Below, piece by piece: positions 54,185 through 63,951 of a stretch of DNA of 64,000 nt (position 1 is its first letter; each line of letters starts with the position of its first letter). Below the pieces are notes generated by a model, which searched no databases, was not told the origin of the DNA, and was given only the letters and a program-made list of their open reading frames with translations. The stretch covers positions 2,488,245 to 2,552,244 of the forward strand of contig NZ_LR732817.1 in NCBI RefSeq assembly GCF_902506195.1. Reading direction: 5' to 3'. The translations under genes were made by a program, and so were the position numbers. This DNA comes from Citricoccus sp. K5 (lineage in GTDB: Bacteria; Actinomycetota; Actinomycetes; Actinomycetales; Micrococcaceae).

Positions 54185-54598
54185 ATGTCCATCAAGCGCC
54201 GCATCTCTGACGACGACGGCCGCGCCGCCCTCGAGTCCTGGTCCCGCGCCCGCTCGGCCGGAGCGAACGGGGCGGACGGGGCGGACGGGGCGGAGGGTGC
54301 TGCCGCCCTGCCCCGCAGCACCCGGGCCACCGCAGTCCGCTACACCCTGGAGGAGCTCGCCACCCGGGCCCCGGGGAACTCCGTGGAGGTCCGGGTCCCC
54401 CCGTTCGGGGTCTGCCAGTGCGTAGAGGGCCCGCGCCACACGCGCGGCACTCCCCCGAACGTCATCGAGATGGATCCGGCGACGTGGCTGGAACTGGCCA
54501 CGGGGCTCACGGACTGGGAGGCCGCCGTCGGGACGGGGAAGGTACTCGCCTCCGGATCCCGCGCCGACCTGTCCGAATGGATGCCGCTGCGGCGCTGA
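54185..54598 (+). CDS. Bacterial SCP-orthologue (sterol carrier family) protein
   Basis: 137 residues; MSIKRRISDDDGRAALESW, then a GADGADGAEG repeat, then RATAVRYTLEELATRAPGNSVEVRVPPFG and the C-terminal DLSEWMPLRR. Matches the actinobacterial sterol carrier-like family (SCP_3) commonly placed near purF. Ligand unknown; the hydrophobic cavity of the fold suggests lipid or hydrophobic ligand binding. Confidence 0.78.
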   Translation: MSIKRRISDDDGRAALESWSRARSAGANGADGADGAEGAAALPRSTRATAVRYTLEELATRAPGNSVEVRVPPFGVCQCVEGPRHTRGTPPNVIEMDPATWLELATGLTDWEAAVGTGKVLASGSRADLSEWMPLRR

Positions 54599-54628
54599 CC
54601 GGCTGCGGTTCGGCCGCTGACCACCATG

Positions 54629-54655
54629 CACCCGGCGTGACGCCTGTCACGGGTG
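54629..54655. terminator. Candidate bulged hairpin between convergent genes
   Basis: CACCC (54629-54633) and GTGAC (54637-54641) pair with GTCAC (54646-54650) and GGGTG (54651-54655), with a 3-base bulge and a 4-base loop. Between the convergent SCP-like and DUF2255 genes. Confidence 0.35.
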
Positions 54656-54665
54656 TGTGCCTGGC

Positions 54666-55046
54666 TCAGCGGGGTGCGATGCGAACGGATGCTGCCTTGG
54701 GGCCCTCGCCCTGCATGATGGGGATCGCGAAGGCGTCGGTGGCGTTGCTGTACTTCGCCTCGTAGGCGGTGTCGATGAGGACTTCGTTCTCGGTGTCGGC
54801 GTCTTCGAAGGTGACGTCGTAGTAGAGGCCTCCGACGCGGACTCGTCCTGCCTTCTGGCTGATGGCGGCCTGGTACCAGCGCGATGCCTTCCCGTTGGCT
54901 GCGCGTACGTAGACGTTCCCATCGATGACCAGGGCCCACGTTTCGGTGGGGGTGCCATATGTGGAGCCGTCTTCACGGTACGGGGAGACATAGAAGGCCT
55001 CGTGCGCCTCGATGGCCTTGAGTTGATCGGTGGTCCAAGCAGTCAT
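54666..55046 (-). CDS. DUF2255 family protein
   Basis: 126 residues; the ATG at 55046 follows GAAGGA by 8 bases, which decides against the longer open frame. W-T-DQLKAIEAHEAFYVSPYREDG, then ETWALVIDGNVYVRAANG and RVRVGGLYYDVTF match DUF2255, a small family often carried with short-chain dehydrogenases and flavin/NAD-linked redox genes. Function unknown. Last gene in the minus-strand oxidoreductase module. Confidence 0.8.
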   Translation of the reverse strand: MTAWTTDQLKAIEAHEAFYVSPYREDGSTYGTPTETWALVIDGNVYVRAANGKASRWYQAAISQKAGRVRVGGLYYDVTFEDADTENEVLIDTAYEAKYSNATDAFAIPIMQGEGPKAASVRIAPR

Positions 55047-55073
55047 GGTGTTGTTCCTTCGGTTAGCGGTATA

Positions 55074-55100
55074 GGAAGGGCACGGCGGTCGTGCCGTTCC
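55074..55100. promoter_or_regulatory. Inverted repeat upstream of DUF2255
   Basis: Arms 55074-55084 and 55090-55100 match at 10 of 11 positions around a 5-base centre. TATACC follows on the minus strand at 55073-55068, so this may be an operator at a local promoter, or a transcription attenuator after the aldo/keto reductase gene. The 193-base gap around it holds no convincing gene. Confidence 0.4.
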
Positions 55101-55239
55101 CTGTTGGGTGGGTGGGATATGGAACGGCGCAAGGCTCCGGGGAGCCCGCCCCGTGGCCGGTGGGAGTGATGCCCAGCGCTCGGGCTGGCCTTCGGCACCC
55201 GACCTGGCCGTGCTTTTCTCGCGGACTGTCCCGTTCGGT

Positions 55240-56220
<981 letters not shown>

Positions 56221-56245
56221 GTGGTGCTTCCTGTCGGTGTGATTC

Positions 56246-57007
56246 TCAGGCCTGGGATGTGGGCATGGCCCACAGTTCGGCGATGGAGGATCGGCGCGGA
56301 CGAGTCACCATGAAGGCGATGCTCTCGGCGATGTCCGCGGACTGCAGCGGTTCGGGGATCGCATCCGAGGAGGCCAGCTCCTCGCGGATGTTCTCGTTGT
56401 TGTGCGAGATCAGCTCGGTGTCGACCGCGCCGGGCTCGAGCACGCCGACGCGGACGTGCTTCTGGGTGACCTCTTGACGCAGGGCCTCGGTGAACCCGTT
56501 CACCCCGAACTTGGTCATGTTGTAGACGCCGAAGTTCGCCGAGGCCTCGCGGCCGGCCTGGGAGGAGATATTCACGATGTCGGCCACCTCCCGCGGCCCA
56601 TCCGTTGCCGCCTTGAGCAGATGCGGCAGGGCCGCGTGCGTCATGTAGAGCAGGCCGTTCTGGTTGATGGCGATCATCCGCTCCCATTCCCCGACGTCCG
56701 CGTCCAAGACGGGGCCGAGGAGCATGAGTCCTGCGTTGTTGACCAGAATGTCGAGGTGGCCGAAGCGTTCAACGACCTCGGCGACCGCCCGCTCGGCCTG
56801 GGTGCGGTCGGCGATGTCGGCGACGACGGCGTGGGCGGTGCCGCCGGCGGCCTCTATTTCGGCCACAAGCGTGGCGAGGCGGTCCCGGCGACGGGCCACG
56901 ACGGCCACGAAGGCCCCGTGCTCGGCGAGAGCGCGGGCGGTAGCGTGACCGATGCCACTACTGGCACCGGTCACGATGGCAACGGTTCCTGCGAGTTTCG
57001 ACGTCAA
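56246..57007 (-). CDS. Short-chain dehydrogenase/reductase (SDR), copy A
   Basis: 253 residues of classical SDR: TGASSGIGHATA (residues 14-25), NNAG near 90, catalytic Ser in NISSQAG and YNMTK near 158-162. NADP(H) is likely from ARRRDR in the second beta strand. Substrate unknown. Between the AKR and the second SDR, 79 bases after the latter. Confidence 0.9.
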   Translation of the reverse strand: MTSKLAGTVAIVTGASSGIGHATARALAEHGAFVAVVARRRDRLATLVAEIEAAGGTAHAVVADIADRTQAERAVAEVVERFGHLDILVNNAGLMLLGPVLDADVGEWERMIAINQNGLLYMTHAALPHLLKAATDGPREVADIVNISSQAGREASANFGVYNMTKFGVNGFTEALRQEVTQKHVRVGVLEPGAVDTELISHNNENIREELASSDAIPEPLQSADIAESIAFMVTRPRRSSIAELWAMPTSQA

Positions 57008-57086
57008 GTGTTGGCCTTTCTTCGGTGGAATCTCTGGTGAGAAGGGGCCCCGGCCGGTTCATCGCCGGCCGGGGCCCGAGCGCCGG

Positions 57087-57929
57087 TCAGGCGTGGTCGA
57101 TGTCCATGGAGGAGGACAGTCCGCGGTGCGCGTCGACCTGGTCCAGGAGCAAACGCGCCTTCTGCTCGACCCCGGCCACCACGTCGGCACCGGCGACGAA
57201 GCGCAGCGGCGGGGTCTCGAGCCCGGCGAGGGTGACCAGGGCGGCTCCGAGCTTGGCGGGGTCCCCGCCCTGCTGACCGTTCATGGACTTCCACGCAGTG
57301 ATGGTCTGTTCCGTGCGCGGGGCGTAGTCCTCGATGGAGAGCTCGGGCCAGATGGAGGACGCGCCCTCGACGAGCAGCTCGGTACGGAAGAATCCGGGCT
57401 CGACGATGGTGGTGTGAATCCCGAAGGGATCCAGGTCGTACCGGAGAGACTCCATCCAGCCCTCAAGGGCGAACTTGGAGGCCGCGTAGGCAGCGCAGAA
57501 CTCCTGGCCGATGATGCCGGCCGCGGAAGTGATGGTGATGACGTGGCCGCTGCGCTGGGCGCGCATGAACGGCAGGATCGCGCGGGAGACGTTCAGCGGG
57601 CCGAAGAAGTTGGTCTCCATCTGCCGGCGGAACTGCTCGTCGCTGATCTCCTCGAAATATCCGGCGTAGAAGTTCCCCGCGTTGTTCACCAGGACGTCGA
57701 TGCTGCCGAAGTGTTCCACGGCCGCCTCGGCAGCGGAGAGCGCGGCGGAGGCGTCGGTGACGTCCAGCGAGAGGGCGAGGAGTTTCTCGTGCTCCCCGAG
57801 AGCCTGGGCGACCTTGGCGGCGTCACGTGCGGTGGCGACGACCGAGTGGCCGGCATCGAGGGCGGCCTTGGCCAAGTCGACGCCCATGCCGCGGGCTGCT
57901 CCGGTGATGAACCAGACGTTGTTGCTCAT
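57087..57929 (-). CDS. Short-chain dehydrogenase/reductase (SDR), copy B
   Basis: 280 residues from the ATG at 57929: TGAARGMGVDLAK (9-21), NNAGNFYAGYFEE (near 85), SAAGIIG with Ser and YAASK near 152-156. Longer than copy A and different in the second strand (ARDAAK), so not a recent duplicate. First gene of the minus-strand module, facing the HTH regulator across a 151-base divergent region. Confidence 0.9.
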   Translation of the reverse strand: MSNNVWFITGAARGMGVDLAKAALDAGHSVVATARDAAKVAQALGEHEKLLALSLDVTDASAALSAAEAAVEHFGSIDVLVNNAGNFYAGYFEEISDEQFRRQMETNFFGPLNVSRAILPFMRAQRSGHVITITSAAGIIGQEFCAAYAASKFALEGWMESLRYDLDPFGIHTTIVEPGFFRTELLVEGASSIWPELSIEDYAPRTEQTITAWKSMNGQQGGDPAKLGAALVTLAGLETPPLRFVAGADVVAGVEQKARLLLDQVDAHRGLSSSMDIDHA

Positions 57930-57991
57930 GAGGTGGGTACCTTTCCAGTAGCGATGCCGGCCCGTTTCGGCCGGCGACTGCAACCAGTCAA

Positions 57992-58006
57992 CCCGGCTAC
58001 GCCGGG
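57992..58006. promoter_or_regulatory. Inverted repeat in the SDR/regulator divergent region
   Basis: CCCGGC at 57992-57997 and GCCGGG at 58001-58006 around tac. Possible operator or part of a leader, in the region between the first SDR and the HTH regulator. Confidence 0.35.
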
Positions 58007-58014
58007 GGTAGGGA

Positions 58015-58032
58015 GACCCTGTCTAGAGGGTC
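58015..58032. promoter_or_regulatory. Candidate operator, GACCCT-N6-AGGGTC
   Basis: gaccct (58015-58020) and agggtc (58027-58032) are exact inverted repeats around the spacer gtctag. It lies midway in the divergent promoter region of the oxidoreductase operon and its presumed HTH regulator, the usual place for an autoregulatory operator. Confidence 0.5.
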
Positions 58033-58080
58033 ACTGAGAGGGCCCCTTTGGGTGGTTTTCGGCGGCGTACATTGTTGGGC

Positions 58081-58992
58081 ATGGACAGCAGTAACGACAT
58101 CCGCGAATTCCTCATCTCGCGCAGGGCCAAGCTCACGCCGCAGGAAGCCGGCTTGCCTGACTACGGCGGGCGCCGACGTGTGCCTGGACTACGCCGCGAG
58201 GAGGTCGCATTGATGGCCGGCATGAGCTCCGAGTACTACAAGCGCCTTGAACGCGGAATCGCGACCGGCGTCTCGGACTCGGTGCTCGACGGGATCAGCC
58301 GGGCACTGCAACTGGACGAGGCCGAACGCACACACCTGTACGACCTCGTGCGCGCCGCCAACGAAGGAGCCCGCGCCCGCGCCAAGCGCCCCATGGCCAG
58401 GAAGCTGCAGGTACGCCCGAGCCTGCAACAGACCATCGACGCGATGTCAACCGTGCCGGTCTTTGTGCAGAACGGCCGCCTCGACGCCGTCTCGACCAAC
58501 CGGCTCGGGCGCGCCCTGTTCTCCGAAATGTTCACCGAGGACCACCGCCCCGTCAACGCCGCACGCTTCGTCTTCCTCGATCCACGGGCACAGACGTTCT
58601 ACCAGGATTGGAAGGCCAATGCCGGCCAGATCGTGGCCCTCCTTCGCGCGGAGGCCGGCCGCTCCCCCTACGACAAGGCCTTGAGCAACCTCGTCGGGGA
58701 GCTCTCCACGCAAAACGAACTCTTCCGCAAGCTCTGGGCCTCCCACGACGTCCGGGCACACACCACCGGAATCAAGAACATCCATCACCCCGTCGTGGGA
58801 GACCTCGACCTCACCTACGAAGCCATGGACCTAACCCCGCACGGACTCCAGATGCTCATGTACTCCGCCGAACCCGGATCACCCACACACGACGGCCTGC
58901 AACTCCTCTCGAACTGGGCCGCCACCGCAGACAGCCCACCCGCCCCCGACCGCCCTCCTCTGGGCGCAGACGCCAAGGACGACCACCTGTGA
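58081..58992 (+). CDS. XRE-like helix-turn-helix regulator with MmyB-type ligand domain
   Basis: 303 residues from the ATG at 58081. An N-terminal HTH (GLRREEVALMAGMSSEYYKRLERG, about 37-60) is followed by a C-terminal MmyB-like domain (TVPVFVQNGRLDAVSTNRLGR to LSNWAATADS) known in actinobacteria next to SDR genes, thought to bind small or fatty-acid-like ligands. Divergent from the SDR/AKR module, so the local regulator. An ATG at 58048 in the same frame adds 11 residues without a ribosome site. Confidence 0.88.
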   Translation: MDSSNDIREFLISRRAKLTPQEAGLPDYGGRRRVPGLRREEVALMAGMSSEYYKRLERGIATGVSDSVLDGISRALQLDEAERTHLYDLVRAANEGARARAKRPMARKLQVRPSLQQTIDAMSTVPVFVQNGRLDAVSTNRLGRALFSEMFTEDHRPVNAARFVFLDPRAQTFYQDWKANAGQIVALLRAEAGRSPYDKALSNLVGELSTQNELFRKLWASHDVRAHTTGIKNIHHPVVGDLDLTYEAMDLTPHGLQMLMYSAEPGSPTHDGLQLLSNWAATADSPPAPDRPPLGADAKDDHL

Positions 58993-59024
58993 TGTTGGCG
59001 AAGCCTGCGTCAGTAGGGGATCGG

Positions 59025-59105
59025 CTATCGGAACATGAGTATCGCTGCCTTTGCCTCCTCAGCCGCGTCATCGGAGTCCGCGAACAGGACACGTACTGAC
59101 CCGAT
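59025..59105 (-). pseudogene. Possible gene remnant (C-terminal fragment)
   Basis: A minus-strand frame ending SDDAAEEAKAAILMFR then stop has codon choice like a real gene but no supportable start; upstream it overlaps the next plus-strand gene. It could be a decayed remnant at the edge of the oxidoreductase module, or chance. Very uncertain. Confidence 0.15.
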
Positions 59106-59160
59106 CCCACGGTGCACCCTCGGGATACGGTGGGACCACGCATCCTGAGGGGGAACGACC

Positions 59161-60537
59161 GTGAAGACCGCGAGACACCTGGCCCTGCCCGCCGCCGTCG
59201 CCCTGCACACCATGGGCTCCGTCCTGGTCTCGCTCGCGACCTGGGCGGTGATCGCCACCAGCGCGTCACCCGGGGCGCTGAACGGTGGGCTCTGGGTTCT
59301 GAGCTACACCCTCGCCGCCGCCGTCGGGCTCTTGGGCATCCTCGGACTGGCCCTGGCCCTCCGTGACCGGCGGGCGGGCCCGGGCGGCCAGGAGGCCCAG
59401 ACCCTAGCATCCGTGGCCCTGGCCACCGCCCTGATCCTGTTGGCCGTCCGGACTTTCATACCCCTCGGCGTGGTCGACCGCGCGATCGGCTTCGAGGGTT
59501 TCAACGCCGTACTACAGACCCTCTCCATGGCCGGACTGCTACTGGCGGCCACCGCCGTGGTGGCCGGCGCCGTGGCCGCGCGCCGTGCCCCGCGGGGGCC
59601 CGGCACCGTGGCACGCGTTCTGTCGGCCATCGCCCCGCCGGCAGCGCTGGTGGCCTGGGGAGGGATCCCGCTGCTGGCACCCACCCCCTCGGGGCTCACC
59701 ATCGCCTCCGCCCTGGGCTCGGTGCTGGCCCTCGTCGGCCTGGGGGCCGCCGTCGTACTCCTGCGCCGTTCCCCGGGCACGGAGCGGGCGCACCACGAAG
59801 GTGTCGGCAGAGAAGCCGGCGGAGCACTCGGGCCCGACGACGGCCCGGTCGGCAAGGCCGCCGACGCTGCGGCCGCGATGGAGCGCACCGGCCGGCGGTT
59901 CCTGCGCCATCTGGCCACCCCCCTGGGTCTGGCCTGCCTGGCGCTCATCCTGCCGCTGCTGGACGTCGTCCAGTCCGGCCAGGGCGCCTGGCTGCCGCTG
60001 GTCTTCGCCGTGGTCCTGGCCATCGCCGCCGTGGCCGGGGCCGTGCTGGACTACCGCGCGCTCGGCGGGACGGAGGTGCCGCGGGCGGGACGCCTGGTCG
60101 GCGAGCTGGGCGTTCCAGCCTCGATCCTCGTGATCCCGGTGGCTCTCCTGCTCGGCGGGCTGGCCGGTGGCGGCTGGGCGATGCTCGGCGCCCTGGTCAT
60201 CGGCTTGATGGTGGCCGCCCTCGTGGCGCTCATCGGCCTGATCGGGGTGCTGTTCTCCGCCGCATCCGGGCGCTACGCCTCCAGAGCGGCACGGTCCTCA
60301 GTCATCGCCACCGCCCTGGTGTTCGTGGCGGCCGCGACCTTCATCCCGTTCCAGTCCACCGGAGCAGCCCTGGTCAGCGTGATGGCAACGGCCCTCCTGC
60401 TGCTCGTGGCACTGGGGTCCGGGCTGGTCGCCGTACTCTCGTCCCGGCCCACCCTGCGGCTGCCCGAGCGGACGGAGCCGTTGCTCACAGAGACCACCGA
60501 CGCTGACGTCAACGCCGTCCGCAACCCCTACCTGTAG
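59161..60537 (+). CDS. Hypothetical polytopic membrane protein
   Basis: 458 residues from a GTG at 59161, with a purine-rich GAGGGGGAA about 5 bases upstream. About 11 to 12 hydrophobic helices separated by short Arg-rich or Gly-rich loops, with one charged cytoplasmic stretch around residues 205-240. No transporter motif recognised. It may be an actinobacterial membrane protein of unknown role. Confidence 0.75.
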   Translation: MKTARHLALPAAVALHTMGSVLVSLATWAVIATSASPGALNGGLWVLSYTLAAAVGLLGILGLALALRDRRAGPGGQEAQTLASVALATALILLAVRTFIPLGVVDRAIGFEGFNAVLQTLSMAGLLLAATAVVAGAVAARRAPRGPGTVARVLSAIAPPAALVAWGGIPLLAPTPSGLTIASALGSVLALVGLGAAVVLLRRSPGTERAHHEGVGREAGGALGPDDGPVGKAADAAAAMERTGRRFLRHLATPLGLACLALILPLLDVVQSGQGAWLPLVFAVVLAIAAVAGAVLDYRALGGTEVPRAGRLVGELGVPASILVIPVALLLGGLAGGGWAMLGALVIGLMVAALVALIGLIGVLFSAASGRYASRAARSSVIATALVFVAAATFIPFQSTGAALVSVMATALLLLVALGSGLVAVLSSRPTLRLPERTEPLLTETTDADVNAVRNPYL

Positions 60538-60569
60538 CCACACCTTCGCAGCCGCGAGCATGCCCGACC

Positions 60570-60597
60570 CGGGGCGGGGAGAGTCCTTTCCGCCCCG
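60570..60597 (+). terminator. Weak GC hairpin between two membrane protein genes
   Basis: 8-bp stem CGGGGCGG/CCGCCCCG (60570-60577, 60590-60597) with a 12-base loop. No T-run follows; could be a weak terminator or just GC-rich sequence upstream of the next start. Confidence 0.3.
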
Positions 60598-60610
60598 TAC
60601 CATGGAAGGC

Positions 60611-61114
60611 ATGACTTTTCCCCCCGACGGTTCCGCGGACACCCCCGCGGGCACCCCGGCAGACGAACCCACCACGCCGGGCCTGAGCCGGCCCGAGACG
60701 GTCCGGCCCACTCCGGATTCGAGCCGGCTCGGCACGGGCTCCCCGGGGCCGGATACCCTGGACCACCGCACCCTGGTGGTCCGCCGGGCCCCGAAGGTGC
60801 AGGTGTTCCTGATCGGGGGCGCCCTGCTCGGCGTCATCGTCGCGCTGCTGGTGACCGCCTTCGGCGAGGCCAACCCCGAGTTCACCTTCGGTTCCACCTT
60901 CGGGTACTTCCTGGTGATCTTCGGCATCCTCGGTGTGGGGGTCGGAGCGATCGTCTGGCTGGTGCTGGACCGCCGGTCGAAGAAGCGCACCTATACCGTG
61001 ACAGCCCAGTCGGTGGAGAGCTACGAGGACGCCGATTACGCCGTCCAGGACCACGACCTGCAGCAGTGGACGGACAAGTGGGAGAATGGGGAGCGTGACC
61101 AAGATGCGCGGTGA
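60611..61114 (+). CDS. Hypothetical membrane protein adjacent to purF
   Basis: 167 residues from the ATG at 60611. A Pro/Thr/Asp-rich N-terminus (about 1-55), then two membrane helices (VFLIGGALLGVIVALLVTAFG and FGYFLVIFGILGVGVGAIVW) and a charged C-terminus (DRRSKKRTYTVTAQSVESYE). Conserved just upstream of purF in Micrococcaceae-type genomes. Its 3' end overlaps the purF start region. Confidence 0.72.
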   Translation: MTFPPDGSADTPAGTPADEPTTPGLSRPETVRPTPDSSRLGTGSPGPDTLDHRTLVVRRAPKVQVFLIGGALLGVIVALLVTAFGEANPEFTFGSTFGYFLVIFGILGVGVGAIVWLVLDRRSKKRTYTVTAQSVESYEDADYAVQDHDLQQWTDKWENGERDQDAR

Positions 61115-62705
61115 CGGCCTGCTGACACATGACCTCGACCCCCATGAGAAGGGTCCCCAGGACGAATGCGGGGTGTTCGGCGTCTGGGCCCCCGGTGAAG
61201 AGGTCTCCAAACTCGCCTACTACGGCCTGTACGCCTTGCAGCACCGGGGACAGGAGTCCGCGGGCATCGCCACCTCGGACGGCAAACGGATCTCCGTGTA
61301 CAAGGACCTGGGCCTCGTCTCCCAGGTCTTCGACGAGGCGACCCTGAACACCCTGACCGGGCACATCGCCGTCGGGCACTGCCGGTACTCGACCACCGGT
61401 GGCAACAACTGGGAGAACGCCCAGCCGACCCTCGGCGCCACCGCGGGCGGCACCGTGGCCCTGGGCCACAACGGCAACCTGGTGAACTCGGCCGAGCTGT
61501 ACCGGATGGTGCAGGGCCGTTACGGCAAGCAGACCCGGGGCGAGATGGCCCAGGGCAACACCACGGATACCGCCCTCGTCACGGCCCTGCTGCAGGGCGA
61601 GGAGGGCTCCACCCTCGAGCAGACGGCCACCGAACTGCTCCCGCTGATCCGCGGCGCCTTCTCCTTCGTCTTCATGAACGAGCACACCCTCTACGCCGCA
61701 CGGGACCCGCAGGGCGTGCGGCCGCTGGTACTCGGCCGGCTCGAGCGCGGCTGGGTGGTGGCTTCCGAGCAGTCCGCCCTGGCCACGGTGGGCGCCTCGT
61801 TCATCCGTGAGGTCGCTCCCGGCGAGCTCATCGCCATCGACGAGGACGGCATCCGCTCCACCCGGTTCGCCGAATCCAAGCCGGCGCACTGCGTCTTCGA
61901 GTACGTCTACCTCGCCCGCCCGGACGCCACCATCAGCGGCCGCTCCGTCTACGAGTCGCGCGGGGCCATGGGGCGTGCCCTGGCCCGGGAGAACCCGGTG
62001 GAGGCCGATGTCGTCATCCCGGTCCCCGAGTCCGGCACGCCCGCCGCGGTGGGCTACGCCGAGGAATCCGGCATCCCGTTCGGCCAGGGCTTCGTCAAGA
62101 ACTCCTATGTGGGCCGCACCTTCATCCAGCCCTCGCAGACCCTGCGCCAGCTCGGAATCCGACTCAAGCTCAACGTCCAGCCCGCCGTGGTGTCCGGCAA
62201 GCGCGTGGTGGTGGTGGACGATTCGATCGTGCGCGGCAACACCCAGCGCGCGGTGGTCCGGATGCTCAAGGAGGCCGGTGCCGCCGAGGTGCACGTGCGG
62301 ATCTCCTCGCCGCCCATCAAGTGGCCGTGCTTCTACGGGATCGACTTCGCCTCACGAGCCGAACTGATCGCCAACGGCGCCGGCGTCGCGGAGATCGCCG
62401 CCTCGATCGGGGCCGATTCCCTGGAGTACATCTCCGCGGAGGGCATGATCGAGGCCACCGAGCAGCCCCGCCGCTCGCTGTGCACCGCCTGCTTCACCGG
62501 CGACTACCCGATCCCGCTGCCCAGCGAGGACGAACGGGGCAAGCACCTGCTGGAGCAGCCGGTCGCCGCCACAGCGTCCGACCCCGTCGCCGATCCGGAG
62601 TCAACGGTGAACCCTGACGAGCGTCCCGGCGCCGTCGGCTGCGACCCGGGACCCGACGCGCCCTACGAAGACCTGCTGACCGCAACCGACAGGACCCCGC
62701 TGTGA
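61095..62705 (+). CDS. purF: Amidophosphoribosyltransferase
   Basis: First committed step of purine synthesis, PRPP plus glutamine to phosphoribosylamine. 536 residues from a GTG at 61095; ATG at 61086 has no room for a ribosome site and ATG at 61104 is an alternative. The propeptide ends before Cys25 in DECGVFGVW, the N-terminal nucleophile. PRPP-binding motif VVVVDDSIVRGNTQRA near 371; C-terminal cysteines (CTACFTGDYP) suit the Fe-S type PurF. Overlaps the preceding gene by 20 bases. Confidence 0.95.
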   Translation: MTKMRGDGLLTHDLDPHEKGPQDECGVFGVWAPGEEVSKLAYYGLYALQHRGQESAGIATSDGKRISVYKDLGLVSQVFDEATLNTLTGHIAVGHCRYSTTGGNNWENAQPTLGATAGGTVALGHNGNLVNSAELYRMVQGRYGKQTRGEMAQGNTTDTALVTALLQGEEGSTLEQTATELLPLIRGAFSFVFMNEHTLYAARDPQGVRPLVLGRLERGWVVASEQSALATVGASFIREVAPGELIAIDEDGIRSTRFAESKPAHCVFEYVYLARPDATISGRSVYESRGAMGRALARENPVEADVVIPVPESGTPAAVGYAEESGIPFGQGFVKNSYVGRTFIQPSQTLRQLGIRLKLNVQPAVVSGKRVVVVDDSIVRGNTQRAVVRMLKEAGAAEVHVRISSPPIKWPCFYGIDFASRAELIANGAGVAEIAASIGADSLEYISAEGMIEATEQPRRSLCTACFTGDYPIPLPSEDERGKHLLEQPVAATASDPVADPESTVNPDERPGAVGCDPGPDAPYEDLLTATDRTPL

Positions 62706-63925
62706 CCGCTTCCGAGCACCCCCACGATCCGGCCGGCGCAGTGCCCGGCGCTGCCGATACCGCACCCGGGACCACCTACGCCTCCGCCGGCGTGGACGTG
62801 GAGGCCGGTGATCTCGCCGTCGAGTTGATGAAGGACGCGCTGAAGGCCACCCACAACGACTCCGTCATCGGCGGCGTGGGCGGATTCGCGGGACTCTACG
62901 ACGTCTCGGCGCTGCTGAAGTACTCCAAGCCGCTGTTGGCGACCTCCACGGACGGCGTCGGCACGAAGGTCGCGATCGCGCAGGCGCTGGACAAGCACGA
63001 CACGATCGGCTTCGACCTGGTCGGCATGGTCGTGGACGACATCGTGGTGGTCGGCGCCGAGCCGCTGTTCATGACCGACTACATCGCCTGCGGCAAGGTG
63101 GTTCCCGAGCGCATCGCGGACATCGTCCGCGGCATCGCCCTGGGGTGCCAGGCTGCCGGCACCGCCCTGGTGGGCGGAGAGACCGCCGAGCACCCCGGCC
63201 TGCTGGGCGTGGACGAATACGACGTCGCCGGCGCCGCCACCGGTGTGGTCGAGGCCTCCGCCCTGCTCGGCCCCGAACGCGTCCGTGAGGGCGACGTGGT
63301 CATCGCCATGGCCTCCTCCGGCATCCACTCCAACGGCTACTCCCTGGTCCGCCGCGTCATCAACGACGCCGGCTGGTCCCTGGACCGTGAGGTCACCGAC
63401 CTGGGCCGCACGCTCGGCGAGGAGCTGCTGGAACCGACGCGCATCTACACGGCCGACTGCCTCGACGTGATGCGCCACCTCAACGGAGACCCCGTCTCCG
63501 GTGCCGCGGGCGCGGTGACCACCGCCTCCGGCGAGCCCGCCCTGCACGGCTTCTCCCACGTCACCGGCGGCGGGCTCGCGGCCAACCTGGCCCGCGTACT
63601 CCCCCGCGGCCTGATGGCCACCGTGGATCGCGGGACCTGGTCACTGCCGGCCGTGTTCTCCCTCGTCGGCCAGCTCGGGCGCGTCCCGCTGGAGGACCTG
63701 GAGCGCACCCTGAACCTCGGCGTCGGCATGGTCGCCGTGGTGGATCCCGCCGCCGCCGATGAGGCCCTGGCCCGGCTCAACGCCCGCGGCCTGACGTCCT
63801 GGGTCGCCGGAACCGTGGGCCGCGTGACGGACGAGGCCCGGAACGCCGGCACCGACTTCATGCAGGGCGCCAAGGGCGTTGACGGCGGAGCGGTCCTGCT
63901 GACCGGGGACTACGCCACAGCCTGA
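62702..63925 (+). CDS. purM: Phosphoribosylformylglycinamidine cyclo-ligase
   Basis: AIR synthetase, fifth step of purine synthesis. GTG at 62702 overlaps the purF stop (GTGA). 407 residues: an Ala-rich head, then SAGVDVEAGDLAVELMK, GVGTKVAIAQALDKHDTIG, DIVVVGAEPLFMTDYIACGK and ALVGGETAEHPG, all PurM signatures with the ATP and metal residues. Likely transcribed with purF. Confidence 0.95.
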   Translation: MTASEHPHDPAGAVPGAADTAPGTTYASAGVDVEAGDLAVELMKDALKATHNDSVIGGVGGFAGLYDVSALLKYSKPLLATSTDGVGTKVAIAQALDKHDTIGFDLVGMVVDDIVVVGAEPLFMTDYIACGKVVPERIADIVRGIALGCQAAGTALVGGETAEHPGLLGVDEYDVAGAATGVVEASALLGPERVREGDVVIAMASSGIHSNGYSLVRRVINDAGWSLDREVTDLGRTLGEELLEPTRIYTADCLDVMRHLNGDPVSGAAGAVTTASGEPALHGFSHVTGGGLAANLARVLPRGLMATVDRGTWSLPAVFSLVGQLGRVPLEDLERTLNLGVGMVAVVDPAAADEALARLNARGLTSWVAGTVGRVTDEARNAGTDFMQGAKGVDGGAVLLTGDYATA

Positions 63926-63951
63926 CGCGCTACGACGGTGCGCGGGAAGGG

